DNA of 64,000 bases from Tubulanus polymorphus (lineage: Eukaryota > Nemertea > Palaeonemertea > Tubulaniformes > Tubulanidae): NCBI RefSeq assembly GCF_964204645.1, contig NC_134028.1, forward strand, positions 18,326,153 to 18,390,152, given 5' to 3'. The notes below the pieces were generated by a model. The model worked only from the letters and a program-made list of their open reading frames with translations. It was not told the origin of the DNA and ran no database searches. The position numbers were made by a program, and so were the translations under genes. Below are positions 12,546 to 21,697 of the stretch, piece by piece; positions within the stretch are counted from its first letter, which is position 1, and each line of letters begins with the position of its first letter.

Positions 12546-12893
12546 CCTGTTTCTCCGAAAAACTGTTTTGGCCGGAAAATTCTGAGCTCTTGCAAATAAA
12601 ATTGCAATGACCCTGATTGACTGGCTGTTCTTGGGATAATGGGGAGATTCTCAGAATTCCTGCGCTACTAATTACGAATGAAATGGCAAACGTTTCATTG
12701 AACCAGGTACTGTACATGTGCGAATTCCACGTGTTTTCAAGGAAAACCACTTTGCCCATGGGCGATTAATTTGTTCTAGTAGTCATCTTCTCACATAGGA
12801 AATTTTGGTTACTCAGCTTTTTGTTTGTTCTCGACACCAGGGGGAATTTCATGCATTCAACGCGCATATCACAACCGGTTCGTTAGGAATATA
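12546..12893. other. Host intergenic DNA, nothing recognised
   Basis: No supported gene or repeat is seen between the SINE and the MITE. Confidence 0.4.
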
Positions 12894-13634
12894 CAGTCAA
12901 CCTCACTTAATTAGTCATTGTTTAATTCGTATAGGAATGAAAGGTCCTGATTTTTTCCTTCATTATGAACTTTAATTACCATTAGATGATTCGTAATTCA
13001 TGAATTGTAGCCTTATCCACATTCCCTTTTCTTAAAAACAATTGAAAATGCGACATGTAATTCGTATCAGAAGGAATTCTTTCCATGTCAGCCCAGACAA
13101 CACTATGATACGATACATATTAAAACCTGTATGACACATTTATGCAATCTTCTCTTTGCAAGCTGGAGTGGTAGTGATCTTATCGCATACACTACACAAT
13201 GAACTATTCTAAACAGAAAATGGCGCTGCCAAACGCAAATATTACTTAGATTTAAGAACAAAAATATTCTGGTAAGTACGAAATTCCTTCTAAAAAGTTC
13301 CTTGACCAAAATTTAGGAATAAAAAAGTGTGAGTGTCCTGATTTTTTCCTTCGTTATGCACTTTAATTACCATAAGATGATTCGTAATTCGTGAATTGTA
13401 GCCTTATCCACAGTCCCTTTTCTTAAAAACAATTGAAAATGCGAAATTTATTTTGTATCAGAAGGAATTCTTTCCATGTCAGCCCAGACAACACTATAAT
13501 AGGATACATATTTAACAACTGTATGACACATTTATGCAATCTACACTTCGCAAGCTGGGAATGGTAGTGATCTTATCGCATACACTACACAAATTAATAC
13601 GGTCCCAAGAGATACGAATTAAGTGAGGTTGACC
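12894..13634. mobile_element. pogo/Tigger-like MITE with internal duplication
   Basis: The left end (cagtcaacctcacttaatt, followed within 40 nt by attcgtat) is inverted at the right end (atacgaattaagtgaggttg, 13613-13632). The left end follows a TA, as expected of Tc1/mariner-pogo elements, but a right-hand TA duplication is not evident. Inside, a block of about 250 bp occurs twice in direct orientation (12954-13198 and 13334-13590). There is no transposase frame, so the element is non-autonomous. Confidence 0.65.
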
Positions 13635-13737
13635 TTTTTTCGTCAAAGTGAGTTCGTTCAGGATTCTGCATTATTTGGGGGTTGAAGACATGTCAAACAC
13701 TGAGGTAGGGGGTCATGATTCACATTGATAGCTAAAT

Positions 13738-13743
13738 AGTAGA
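13738..13743. repeat. Target site duplication of Polinton B, left
   Basis: The hexamer agtaga lies directly outside the left terminal repeat and is repeated at 32049-32054. Polintons are known to make 6-bp duplications. Confidence 0.9.
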
Positions 13744-14322
13744 AGTAATAGGGGTAATGGGCTTTCAGGCCAAAGGTCGAACGGTCGAGCCCATTAAAAA
13801 ACAAAATATTAAAAGTAATTAAAAAACTATAATATATTTTCATAACCGCGTGCATTTTATATCAAAACTAAATATTTATTCTAAGATATCAATAATATAA
13901 AAAGCATATTGTATTAAATCAATTGGTCGCTCCACTTCGCTACCGCTCCGCTCCGCGACCAATTGATTTAATTACAATACACAAATTCAAATAATCAAAT
14001 ATATTCAAATGATAATAATTATTCTATTATTCAACTGAAATGCACGCGGTTATGAAAATATATTATAGTTTTTTAATTACTTTTAATATTTTGTTTTTTA
14101 ATGAACTCGATCATTAAACCTTTAGCCTGAAAGCCCATTACCCCTATTACTCTTAAAATATTCATATATATATGAATAACATTTAAATTATTGAACTTCT
14201 AAAATCAATTTCAATAAAAAATATAGTATTAAAATGGAAGCAAATAAGTACTACTGCCCAACATGTAATATCGATATAGATAGATCCCAAAAAGCAAGAC
14301 ACAATAAAACTAGAACACATTT
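13744..14322. repeat. Left terminal inverted repeat of Polinton B
   Basis: It matches the reverse complement of 31470-32048 with few differences. The outer 408 bp (13744-14151) form a foldback: both ends carry the same sequence in opposite orientation, with a central hairpin (aaatcaattggtcgc against gcgaccaattgattt, near 13916-13971). The inner part continues into a copy of the polB leader and its first 89 coding bases. Confidence 0.93.
14234..14322 (+). pseudogene. Captured start of polB inside the left TIR
   Basis: The sequence starts ATGGAAGCAAATAAG and encodes the first zinc-finger residues of polB (MEANKYYCPTCNIDID...). It is the mirror of the start at 31558. Homology stops at 14322, so this is a TIR that has spread into the gene and not a separate polymerase. 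Confidence 0.9.
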
Positions 14323-15146
14323 GTTTTTAGTCCAGTTGGTTAAAGCAAAGACATTTATCGAATTAAGGAACTCAACATATAGTGAAAAATATGTTGAATC
14401 GTTATAAACACCCGATAATACTCAGCTATATAGTTGGTTGTATTAGCTCTAGTAAACATATGTTACCAGCTTATATTTCAATTGTAAAGAGTTAATTAAT
14501 TTCATTAATCTAAATGCTTTTATTATTGATTTTTTTTCAACTTCAACGCGTTGTGTATACGGCGAACGTTAGCGAATCACAAATCTCATAATTTACAAGT
14601 CTCAACACACTTGTTCTAGATGTTTATACTAGAAAATGATTCTATTTTAACCTATATACATTCAATGTACAGAGCCATAGAATAAATCTATAAATTCACA
14701 GCTGTTACAGTTGTTACTATGACGACGAGACATTATGACACATCATAATCAGAAACGTGTAGAATATTCTAGAAAGACGCACCGGAACTAGATGATGTAG
14801 CATAATCAACAACGTGTCATTCTAGAAATCGCCCCGGAAATGGACATACGCTGTAATATTGTGCTCAGGATATTCTATCTTTCGAAACGAAATTAGGAGT
14901 TTATAGTTTACAATTATAAATCTAAATGTAAGTACTGTTTTTTGTAGTTATTGGGGCTATTAAATATGAAACCTTTAAGTGCTTTTGACAACTACAACTT
15001 CATACAGTTAATTCTATTTTACGTTAGATAGATAATAACTTGAACTATAATAAGTTATAATAATTAGAAACGATAGACTTGAAAATATTTATATCATATA
15101 ATATCGCGGTTCCTGTTCTACCGCTGATATCTTTTAGTTGAATAAA
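14323..15146. other. AT-rich leader of the integrase arm, no gene
   Basis: There is no supported coding frame. Two similar stretches (about 14743-14791 and 14801-14840) share cataatcanaaacgtgt, ttctagaaa and a following ccgga box as an imperfect direct repeat. It lies between the TIR and the first gene of this arm. Confidence 0.5.
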
Positions 15147-15896
15147 ATGTCGTGTGTATCAAGAAGTACTCTTGATTCTCAGAGGACAACCGAAATGGAA
15201 GATGAACAAACCGAAATAGAAGATGAAAAAACCGAAATAGAAGATGAACAAACCGAAATGGAAGATGAAGTAAAAGAATCTTTCGATATAGAAGATGAAA
15301 CGTTAGAAGAAGTTAAAAAACATTTATATTACCATCAAGAAATGACATTAATTTTAGAAAAAATTATAGAAAACCAGCAATCAAGCGTAACATCATTACC
15401 GAAAAGACCAACAACCAATGTAGAAATATTGTTAAGACTAAAAGGAACAAAAACTAAAAAGAAAATGAGCGGAAATGAGTTAAATAAGTTTTTAAAATCA
15501 AAATTATCAAATGAAAAAGATGTAAGTTTTAAAGAAATAGAAGGTATAACATCATTTAATGAAATAACTGTTTTATTGAAAAAAAATTATAGAACCTTGT
15601 TATTCAAAAAAGCAAAGCATTTATGGGATTATATCATTTTCGGGGATTGTTTAAATAGGGGATTTTTAATGTTTAATAAACAAACTGCGGGGATTCCTTG
15701 GGCTTCTTGGGTTAAAAAATATATAGGTATCAGTGTTGGGCATGAAAGAAAATTAAGGAGCGTAGGGAGATTAATTATATATAAAAGATTCAAATTATTA
15801 AGTTTGTCATTTAGTGAAGTAATCAGAAATATGCCAGAAATTGAAAAAATGCTTGTCAATGATCCAGAAATTGAAAAGTTCTGGTTGGAATTATAA
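15147..15896 (+). CDS. Acidic repeat protein of unknown function, first gene of the integrase arm
   Basis: This 249-aa protein has an acidic N-terminal third built of a 7-residue repeat (TEIEDEQ, TEIEDEK, TEMEDEV), encoded by near-identical 21-bp units at 15195-15270. A basic middle (KTKKKMSGNEL) and a conserved-looking C-terminal part (KHLWDYIIFGDC, PWASWVKKYIGIS) follow. I recognise no family. The ATG at 15147 is preferred over an in-frame TTG at 15138 because it follows aataaaATG. It shows no frame damage. The equivalent in copy C lies beyond the window edge. Confidence 0.7.
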   Translation: MSCVSRSTLDSQRTTEMEDEQTEIEDEKTEIEDEQTEMEDEVKESFDIEDETLEEVKKHLYYHQEMTLILEKIIENQQSSVTSLPKRPTTNVEILLRLKGTKTKKKMSGNELNKFLKSKLSNEKDVSFKEIEGITSFNEITVLLKKNYRTLLFKKAKHLWDYIIFGDCLNRGFLMFNKQTAGIPWASWVKKYIGISVGHERKLRSVGRLIIYKRFKLLSLSFSEVIRNMPEIEKMLVNDPEIEKFWLEL

Positions 15897-16009
15897 ATCA
15901 AATTATGTACAACGACTGAACAACTTGTATAATGTATTGTGTAAATCTGTTTGGTGAATTTTTATGTTCGGTCGTTTCTATTTCTAGAATGAATATATAA
16001 TTATGATTA

Positions 16010-16395
16010 GCGCATGCGCATTGATCAAAAGCGCGCACGAATGCGCGCTTTTGATTAGGTATGATTTGTGAATTTTTATGTTTAGTCGTTTCTATTATGA
16101 TTAACGCATACGCATTAAGCAAAACCGGCCATAAATGGCCGCATGTAACACATGTAACACATGTAACGCATGTGTTGTTTCTATTTTACAGAATTTCTAG
16201 AATGAATATATAATTATGATTAACGCATGCGCATTAAGCAAAAGCGCGCACGAATGCGCGGTTTTACCTAATGTGAACATGTTTTGATATTTTCTGTGTT
16301 CGGTCGTTTCTATTTTACAGAATTTCTAGAATGAATATATAATTATGATTAACGCATGCGCATTAAGCAAAAGCGCGCATGAATGCGCGGTTTTG
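16010..16395. repeat. Cluster of four GC-rich stem-loops
   Basis: Four units each start with a tattatgattarcgcatrcg-type leader and end in a hairpin. The first is perfect: a 14-bp stem (16024-16037 with 16042-16055) and a cgaa loop. The others are shorter: 16126-16141 (cggcca/tggccg), 16245-16260 and 16374-16389 (cgcgca/tgcgcg). Runs of alternating purine and pyrimidine (acgcatgcgca) recur. The cluster stands out in an AT-rich region just upstream of the HNH gene. A single, longer palindrome occupies the matching place in copy C. Confidence 0.8.
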
Positions 16396-16535
16396 CCCAG
16401 TGGTATTATTTAGATATCAAGGAATCGAAACAACTTATCAAAAGCAGCGAGGAATGAAAAAGGATGACGTTGATCGAAGAAATGGAAGAGGATTCTAAAA
16501 TATTAACCAATTTAGTAAAAAAATATGTATAATAA

Positions 16536-17209
16536 ATGGAACCAGAACAACCACAAACTATCAATATTACAAATAACACTGGCGTTATAAACATATATTA
16601 CAAGAAGTGTTCTAAATGTGAATTAAATAAATCATTAACAGAATTTAGTAAGCGTAAGATTAGCAAAGATGGTTTTCAATATTACTGTAAAACTTGCATT
16701 AAACTATATACCAAACAATATCGAGAAGATAATAGAGAATCTTATAATGATTATATGACAGAATATATGAGAGAAAGATATCAAACAGATCTTAATTTTA
16801 GATTGAAACAATGCTTAAGATCTAGATTAACATAATTATTCAACAAAGAAACACATTCAGAAACACTATCTAATCTATTGGGTTGTTCAGATGAATTTCT
16901 CAAATCATGGATAATATATCAATTCGATGATAAAATGAATATAGATAATTATGGGGATTATTACCATATGATCACGTGTTACCAATATCTAAATTTAACA
17001 TGAACGATGAATACAATAAAAAACTTATTTGGAATTGGAAAAATTTAAGACCTTTAGAAAAGAAAGAAAATCAAACCAAATCTAATAAACTAGATTTACA
17101 GTTATATTTAGAACAGTTAACAAAGGCAAAGAAATTTATTGATCAATGGAACAATAATCCAAATAATGAACAATACGTTGAGGAATTTGATATCAAGGAT
17201 CCGAAATGA
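16536..17209 (+). pseudogene. HNH endonuclease, broken (copy B)
   Basis: It aligns with the intact 217-aa gene at 63044-63697. The N-terminal zinc site (CSKC, then CKTC) is preserved. A CAA-to-TAA change at 16834-16836 stops the frame, and a 1-nt deletion near 16967, within the codons of the HIDH motif, shifts it. The 3' part (NLRPLEKKEN) continues from 16976 to 17209. Intact relatives cut DNA through a His-Asp-His metal site. The gene starts in the standard ataataaATGG context. Confidence 0.85.
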
Positions 17210-17512
17210 CTTATCTGGACAGTTATAACTACTGCTCCTAATAGATAAACAAAAGTAGTGATATATCAAATCCTAATTTAAATAAAAAGTATTTAAAAAA
17301 CAATAACTTCAACTAGCTATCTAATTCTATTATATTTTTAATATTTTCTTTTCAAAAAGAGAATACTTTATATTTTGAATAGATCCGAATAGAAATTCTT
17401 TAAATTCAAATAGCTAGTATCAGTAGTCAATACTAGAATTCTTTAACTTTAACTAGCTAGTATCATTTTATAATACTTATAATACTATTCTTATTAAATT
17501 TCTCTAATATAA
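17210..17512. other. Conserved AT-rich intergenic region
   Basis: No gene is seen. The motif tagctagtatca recurs near 17410 and 17454 beside ctagaattctttaa. The stretch is kept almost unchanged in copy C (about 59516-59833), which suggests a regulatory role or simply recent common ancestry. Confidence 0.5.
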
Positions 17513-18120
17513 ATGTCAAAGAAATCTAATAAGAATAGTATTGATATTGAAAAAACATTAGATGATTTAGGTATTAGTGATAATAAGGATACAGTTGTTT
17601 CTAATTCTATTCAAGTTAATAACAATATAGATTATGAATACTATTTATATTGTAAGCATCATCTAGAACTATTGATTGCTGGCGGGAAATCTAAGGACTT
17701 CTTAGGAAAAATAATAACTTTTCAAGAACTAGACTCTATGAAACCCGATAAAGTAATCAAATATTTTAAGATTTATGAAGAGGCAAGATTAGCTAGAATA
17801 AATGATTCTATTTCAGATGGTATTGTCAAATGTTATTCTAAGTTATGTAACCAGTTAATACCAATTGATGATGAAAATAAATTATATAATGATTTGAAAA
17901 TGACTACTTAGTTATGACTGAATTACAAAAATGGGTCGGTTATGCTTCATTTCAATTAGGATCGGTTATGACATTGATTTCTACTGGCGTCATAACATTT
18001 TCGAACATCAAACCTATGGAATATAAATCAGGTAAGAACGAAACAGATGACGCTGTACTACAACCAAACGTCGAAACAGAAAATGAATCAAAACAAAAAT
18101 TAACTAAAATAAATGAGTGA
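17513..18120 (+). pseudogene. Conserved membrane-associated Polinton protein, frameshifted (copy B)
   Basis: A 1-nt deletion in an A-run near 17896 splits one protein into 17513-17911 and 17914-18120. Copy C keeps the two halves joined. The first half is mixed-charge (KHHLELLIAGGKS, FKIYEEARLARI). The second has a hydrophobic segment (YASFQLGSVMTLISTGVITF) and an acidic tail. The layout resembles an uncharacterised protein recurrent in invertebrate Polintons. The end overlaps the next gene by 8 nt. Confidence 0.75.
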
Positions 18121-18508
18121 TGGAGTTAAGAAAAAGCCTAGATCCGAGAAACAAATTAAATGGGCAAGAGAATTAGGTAAAAGATCATCAGAATTAAAAA
18201 AAGCTAAGAAAAAGAAATTAACTGATATAAATGAATCACAGACTTTATCTGATGGTGTCGTACGGCACCCACACGGTGGTATTGATTCAAATAATAATCC
18301 ATCTAATTCTTCTAATGCTGGAAGTAATTATAAATTATATATTACAATTGGATTAGTAACAGTTATTATATTATCCGGTGTAATATATAAATCAAAATTC
18401 AAATCTGATGATAAAGATGATTCCAATGATGATAAACCTATTATACCAGAAAATAAGTCAAATCATAAATCAAATGAAAATAAATCTAAAATATTATTAA
18501 TGGATTAA
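18113..18508 (+). CDS. Basic single-pass membrane protein, 131 aa (copy B)
   Basis: A lysine-rich N-terminus (KKKPRSEKQIKWARELGKRS, KKAKKKK) is followed by a Ser/Asn-rich spacer, one transmembrane segment (LYITIGLVTVIILSGVIY) and an acidic Asp/Asn tail. The basic region could bind DNA while the hydrophobic segment anchors it; this is inference. It sits between the preceding membrane protein (8-nt overlap) and integrase (3-nt gap). The copy C homologue is broken. Confidence 0.7.
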   Translation: MSDGVKKKPRSEKQIKWARELGKRSSELKKAKKKKLTDINESQTLSDGVVRHPHGGIDSNNNPSNSSNAGSNYKLYITIGLVTVIILSGVIYKSKFKSDDKDDSNDDKPIIPENKSNHKSNENKSKILLMD

Positions 18509-18511
18509 AAT

Positions 18512-19600
18512 ATGATGAAAAAAGAACAATATTTGAGAGATTTATATTACAACCCAGAAAGTGAAGTATCATATTCTAACGTTTCAGAATTATGGGATAA
18601 AATTAAATCTGATAAAGAAAAAATAAAATATAGTGAATTAAAATCATGGTTACAAAATCAACCCACATATCAAATTCATAAAAAGATGGATAAAAAATAT
18701 TTAACAAGAAAAGTAATGGTTTCATATATTGACCAACAATGGCAAGCTGATTTAATTGACATGAAAAACTTAGAAGAATATAACAAAGGATATTTTTGGA
18801 TACTAAATGTTATAGATATATTCAGTAGATACGCATGGAGTATCCCGATTAAAAATAAAACTGGTATAGAAGTTACAAATTCTTTCAAATTAATATTTAA
18901 AGAAGCTATCCCAGATAAAATACAATTTGATGAAGGTAAAGAATTTTATAACAAACATTTCAAAAAACTATTATCTGATAACGATGTAGAATATTTTTCA
19001 ACACATTCAGATAAAAAAGCATCCGTTATAGAAAGATTTAATAAAACATTGAAAACTAGAATGTGGAAATATTTCACCGCTAATGAAACATATAAATATA
19101 TCGATGTGTTAGATGATTTAGTTAAAGGTTATAATAATTCTAAACATAGTTCTATAAATATGAAACCTATACAAGCTAGAAAAGAAGAAAATTCAGAAAT
19201 AGTTTGGAATAATTTATATGGTGCGTTTGTTACACATGATTTTGGAGAACCTAAATTTAAAATAGGACAACACGTTAGAATTTCTAAATATCGAAAAACA
19301 TTTTATAAAGGTTATACCCCTAATTTTACTGAAGAAATATTTAAAATTAAAAAGATAATATTAACTAAACCATTTGTTTATAAACTAGAAGATCTAAAAG
19401 ATGAAGAAATATTAGGTTATTTCTATGAACAAGAATTATCACTTGTACCAAATCCAGATGAAATAGAATACAAAATAGAAAAAGTATTGAAAACTAAAAC
19501 TCTTAAAGGAAAAAAGTATTCTTTGGTGAAATATAAAGGATATGATGATAAATTTAATGAATGGATTTTATCTAGTAAAATTAAAAGAATAAATGAATAA
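18512..19600 (+). CDS. Polinton retroviral-type integrase with chromodomain
   Basis: This 362-aa protein inserts the element into chromosomes. The N-terminal part (YLRDLYYNPESEVSYSNV, ELKSWLQNQPTYQIH) is typical of Polinton integrases. The catalytic core has WQADLIDM (Asp80 and Asp83), QFDEGKEF (Asp140) and SVIERFNKTLK (Glu174), a D,D-33-E arrangement. The last 43 residues form a chromodomain (YKIEKVLKTK...LVKYKGYDDKFNEWI), known in related elements to read modified histones. The frame is intact. It overlaps the ATPase gene by 8 nt. Confidence 0.95.
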   Translation: MMKKEQYLRDLYYNPESEVSYSNVSELWDKIKSDKEKIKYSELKSWLQNQPTYQIHKKMDKKYLTRKVMVSYIDQQWQADLIDMKNLEEYNKGYFWILNVIDIFSRYAWSIPIKNKTGIEVTNSFKLIFKEAIPDKIQFDEGKEFYNKHFKKLLSDNDVEYFSTHSDKKASVIERFNKTLKTRMWKYFTANETYKYIDVLDDLVKGYNNSKHSSINMKPIQARKEENSEIVWNNLYGAFVTHDFGEPKFKIGQHVRISKYRKTFYKGYTPNFTEEIFKIKKIILTKPFVYKLEDLKDEEILGYFYEQELSLVPNPDEIEYKIEKVLKTKTLKGKKYSLVKYKGYDDKFNEWILSSKIKRINE

Positions 19601-20207
19601 AGATTTATTTATATTTGAACCACATAATATGTTAGTTACTGGAGTTACAAATTGTGGTAAAACACACTTCATATTATATTTATTAGAAACTATTTATAAA
19701 AATCATTTTGATAATATAATATTATTCTGCCCAACTTATGAAATGAATGAAACGTATAATAGAGATATAGTTTTTAAAGATAAAAAGTTTATTATATTAA
19801 ATTCTAAAACAGTGAAAGATAATTTAGATAATTGTATAAAAATTGCAATAGATATTTATAAAGGATCTAATACATTATTTATTATTGATGATTGTGCAAA
19901 TTTACATGATTCAAAAGTTAGAGAAAGTGAGTTATGTTATTTAGCTTTCTCTGGTAGACATTTTGGGATAACAACATGGGTTTTAAATCAGAAATATAAT
20001 TCAATTGTGAAAGATTTTAGAGAGAATATAAGATTTCTAGTTTTATTCTACAACAAAGATAGAAAATCTATGCAACAATCATTGGAAGAAAATCAAATTA
20101 TACCTCCTGAATTACATGATGAATATATGAATAAATTAAAGAATAATAAAGGTTCCAAATTACTTATGAGATTACAATTTCCATATGAATATAAATTTAT
20201 AAAATAA
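19593..20207 (+). CDS. A32/FtsK-HerA-type genome packaging ATPase
   Basis: This 204-aa protein has a Walker A motif GVTNCGKT (residues 17-24), a Walker B motif LFIIDD (Asp99-Asp100) and a downstream Gln (Gln133, in TTWVLNQ) suited to the HerA/FtsK sensor position. Polinton homologues are thought to pump DNA into a capsid. It begins inside the integrase gene. It is intact here and broken in copy C by a small deletion just after Walker B. Confidence 0.93.
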   Translation: MNKDLFIFEPHNMLVTGVTNCGKTHFILYLLETIYKNHFDNIILFCPTYEMNETYNRDIVFKDKKFIILNSKTVKDNLDNCIKIAIDIYKGSNTLFIIDDCANLHDSKVRESELCYLAFSGRHFGITTWVLNQKYNSIVKDFRENIRFLVLFYNKDRKSMQQSLEENQIIPPELHDEYMNKLKNNKGSKLLMRLQFPYEYKFIK

Positions 20208-20221
20208 AATCCTAATTCAAA

Positions 20222-20606
20222 ATATTATAGAATTCACTGTATACTAATGGATGAGTGGATGAATTGGATGAATTGGATGAATTGGATGAGTGGATGAATG
20301 GATGAGTGTAATAATATATAATTTACATATGTTTTTTATTTTTAAAACAGTAAGAGTTTGATTTGAAGTTATTTTATCAATTTTATACCATATTTAAATA
20401 TTATTTTAATAATATATATATATATATTGTGTTAAATTTAATAAAGAATATAAATATTATATTTATACTCATACTATTCTTCCAATTTATGTGTTAAAAA
20501 GTAAAATATATATATTATTATACTCATCCACTCTTCCACTCATCCAACTCATCCAACTCTTCCAACTCATCCATTCATCCATCAATATACAGTGAATTCT
20601 ATAATC
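20222..20606. repeat. Foldback minisatellite at the convergent gene junction
   Basis: The outer arms attatagaattcactgtata (20223-20242) and tatacagtgaattctataat (near 20586-20605) are exact inverted partners. Inside them, tandem ggatgaatt/ggatgagt units (20248-20308) face their complements (20522-20583) around a very AT-rich centre. It lies between the ATPase and zinc-finger stop codons, so it may end transcription of both arms or be an inserted foldback. Copy C has unrelated sequence here. Confidence 0.75.
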
Positions 20607-20609
20607 TTT

Positions 20610-21665
20610 TTAATTTTCATTTTCATATTTTTCTTTAAGCTTATTGTATTCTAACCATAAATTCCTTTGCATTTTCATTGGTATAGGTCCTAAATGATTC
20701 TCGAGTTTATATTTATTGAATGTTTTTCTTGAAAATATTTTTGGAATATAATTTTCGATTTCAGTTTTAGATGGATGTTTATTTAAAAATTCTCTAAAAT
20801 CATCATATTTAAGTTCAAATAAGTTCATTGCATAAGTAACATTTGGTTTAAAGTTATCTAACTTTTTCAATATGGTAACTATATCATTACTCAATAAATA
20901 ATCTATAAATGTTTTTCTATACCACCGATAATCTAATATATTCTTATTATTAAATTTTGGATTTATAACTGTTGGATTTTCTATTACATTATCTGTACCA
21001 ATATGTTTAATTGAGTATTTATGATTCAATTGTTTATCATATATTACATATTCTTTACATTTTTCACACCAAGATTTAAATACTTGTATTGCATGGGCTG
21101 AATCATTTCCACCTTTTGTTTTTAATTTATAATGTTTTGCCCAATTAGCCTTTGTTATACATTCATTACAGAAGGCACAATAATTCTGATCCTCTTTGCA
21201 TTTATCTTTATATATATTGGCATATGTTTTTACTAATTGTAAAATATGTTCATCTTTTTTGATGTGTAATAAATAATCATTATAATTATCAAAATCTTCT
21301 TCACAATACATACATCTGATGTTATCTTTTGGTTGAACATTTGATTTTTCTATTTTAGGTTCAATATTATATTCTATTTTTGTTTCAATCTTATCATCAT
21401 TCGATGTAGAAGGTATAACATTATCTTCTATTTTAGATTCAATATCATTCTTATCTTCTATTTTAGGTTCAATATTATCTTCTATTTTAGGTTCAATATT
21501 ATCTTCTATTTTTGTTTCAATATTCTTATCTATTTTACTTATTCTATATTTGAATTGATTAAAGTAATCTCCAAAATACTTACTATATTCATCATAAGGT
21601 AATATATAATATATATCTGATATCATTTCACTTGGAGATTGTATTTCATATATTCCACCTTCCAT
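20610..21665 (-). CDS. Hypervariable zinc-finger protein (copy B allele)
   Basis: This 351-aa protein starts MEGG and has a tandem 8-residue repeat (NIEPKIED type, 24-bp units, about 21360-21525). Three CCHH-type fingers follow (CMYCEEDF...H...H, CAFCNECI...H, CEKCKEYV...H...H). The C-terminal part is basic and helical. It is the last gene of the polB arm. In copy C the gene at this position shares only the MEGG start, a 24-bp repeat of unrelated sequence and one finger-like motif. Function is unknown; DNA or RNA binding is plausible. Confidence 0.8.
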   Translation of the reverse strand: MEGGIYEIQSPSEMISDIYYILPYDEYSKYFGDYFNQFKYRISKIDKNIETKIEDNIEPKIEDNIEPKIEDKNDIESKIEDNVIPSTSNDDKIETKIEYNIEPKIEKSNVQPKDNIRCMYCEEDFDNYNDYLLHIKKDEHILQLVKTYANIYKDKCKEDQNYCAFCNECITKANWAKHYKLKTKGGNDSAHAIQVFKSWCEKCKEYVIYDKQLNHKYSIKHIGTDNVIENPTVINPKFNNKNILDYRWYRKTFIDYLLSNDIVTILKKLDNFKPNVTYAMNLFELKYDDFREFLNKHPSKTEIENYIPKIFSRKTFNKYKLENHLGPIPMKMQRNLWLEYNKLKEKYENEN

Positions 21666-21697
21666 TTATTATATACATTTTTATTAAAGTTAAAATT

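Noticed and set aside
14323-14400. tRNA-like stretch tagtccagttggttaaagc after the left TIR
   Set aside because: It resembles a tRNA D-arm, but no T-arm consensus or acceptor pairing follows.
15629-15901. Antisense frame over the acidic gene
   Set aside because: It overlaps an intact gene fully, lacks the usual start motif and has no recognisable domain.
16010-16395. CRISPR-like repeats
   Set aside because: There are four irregular units with variable spacing and palindromic cores, in a eukaryotic element with no cas genes.
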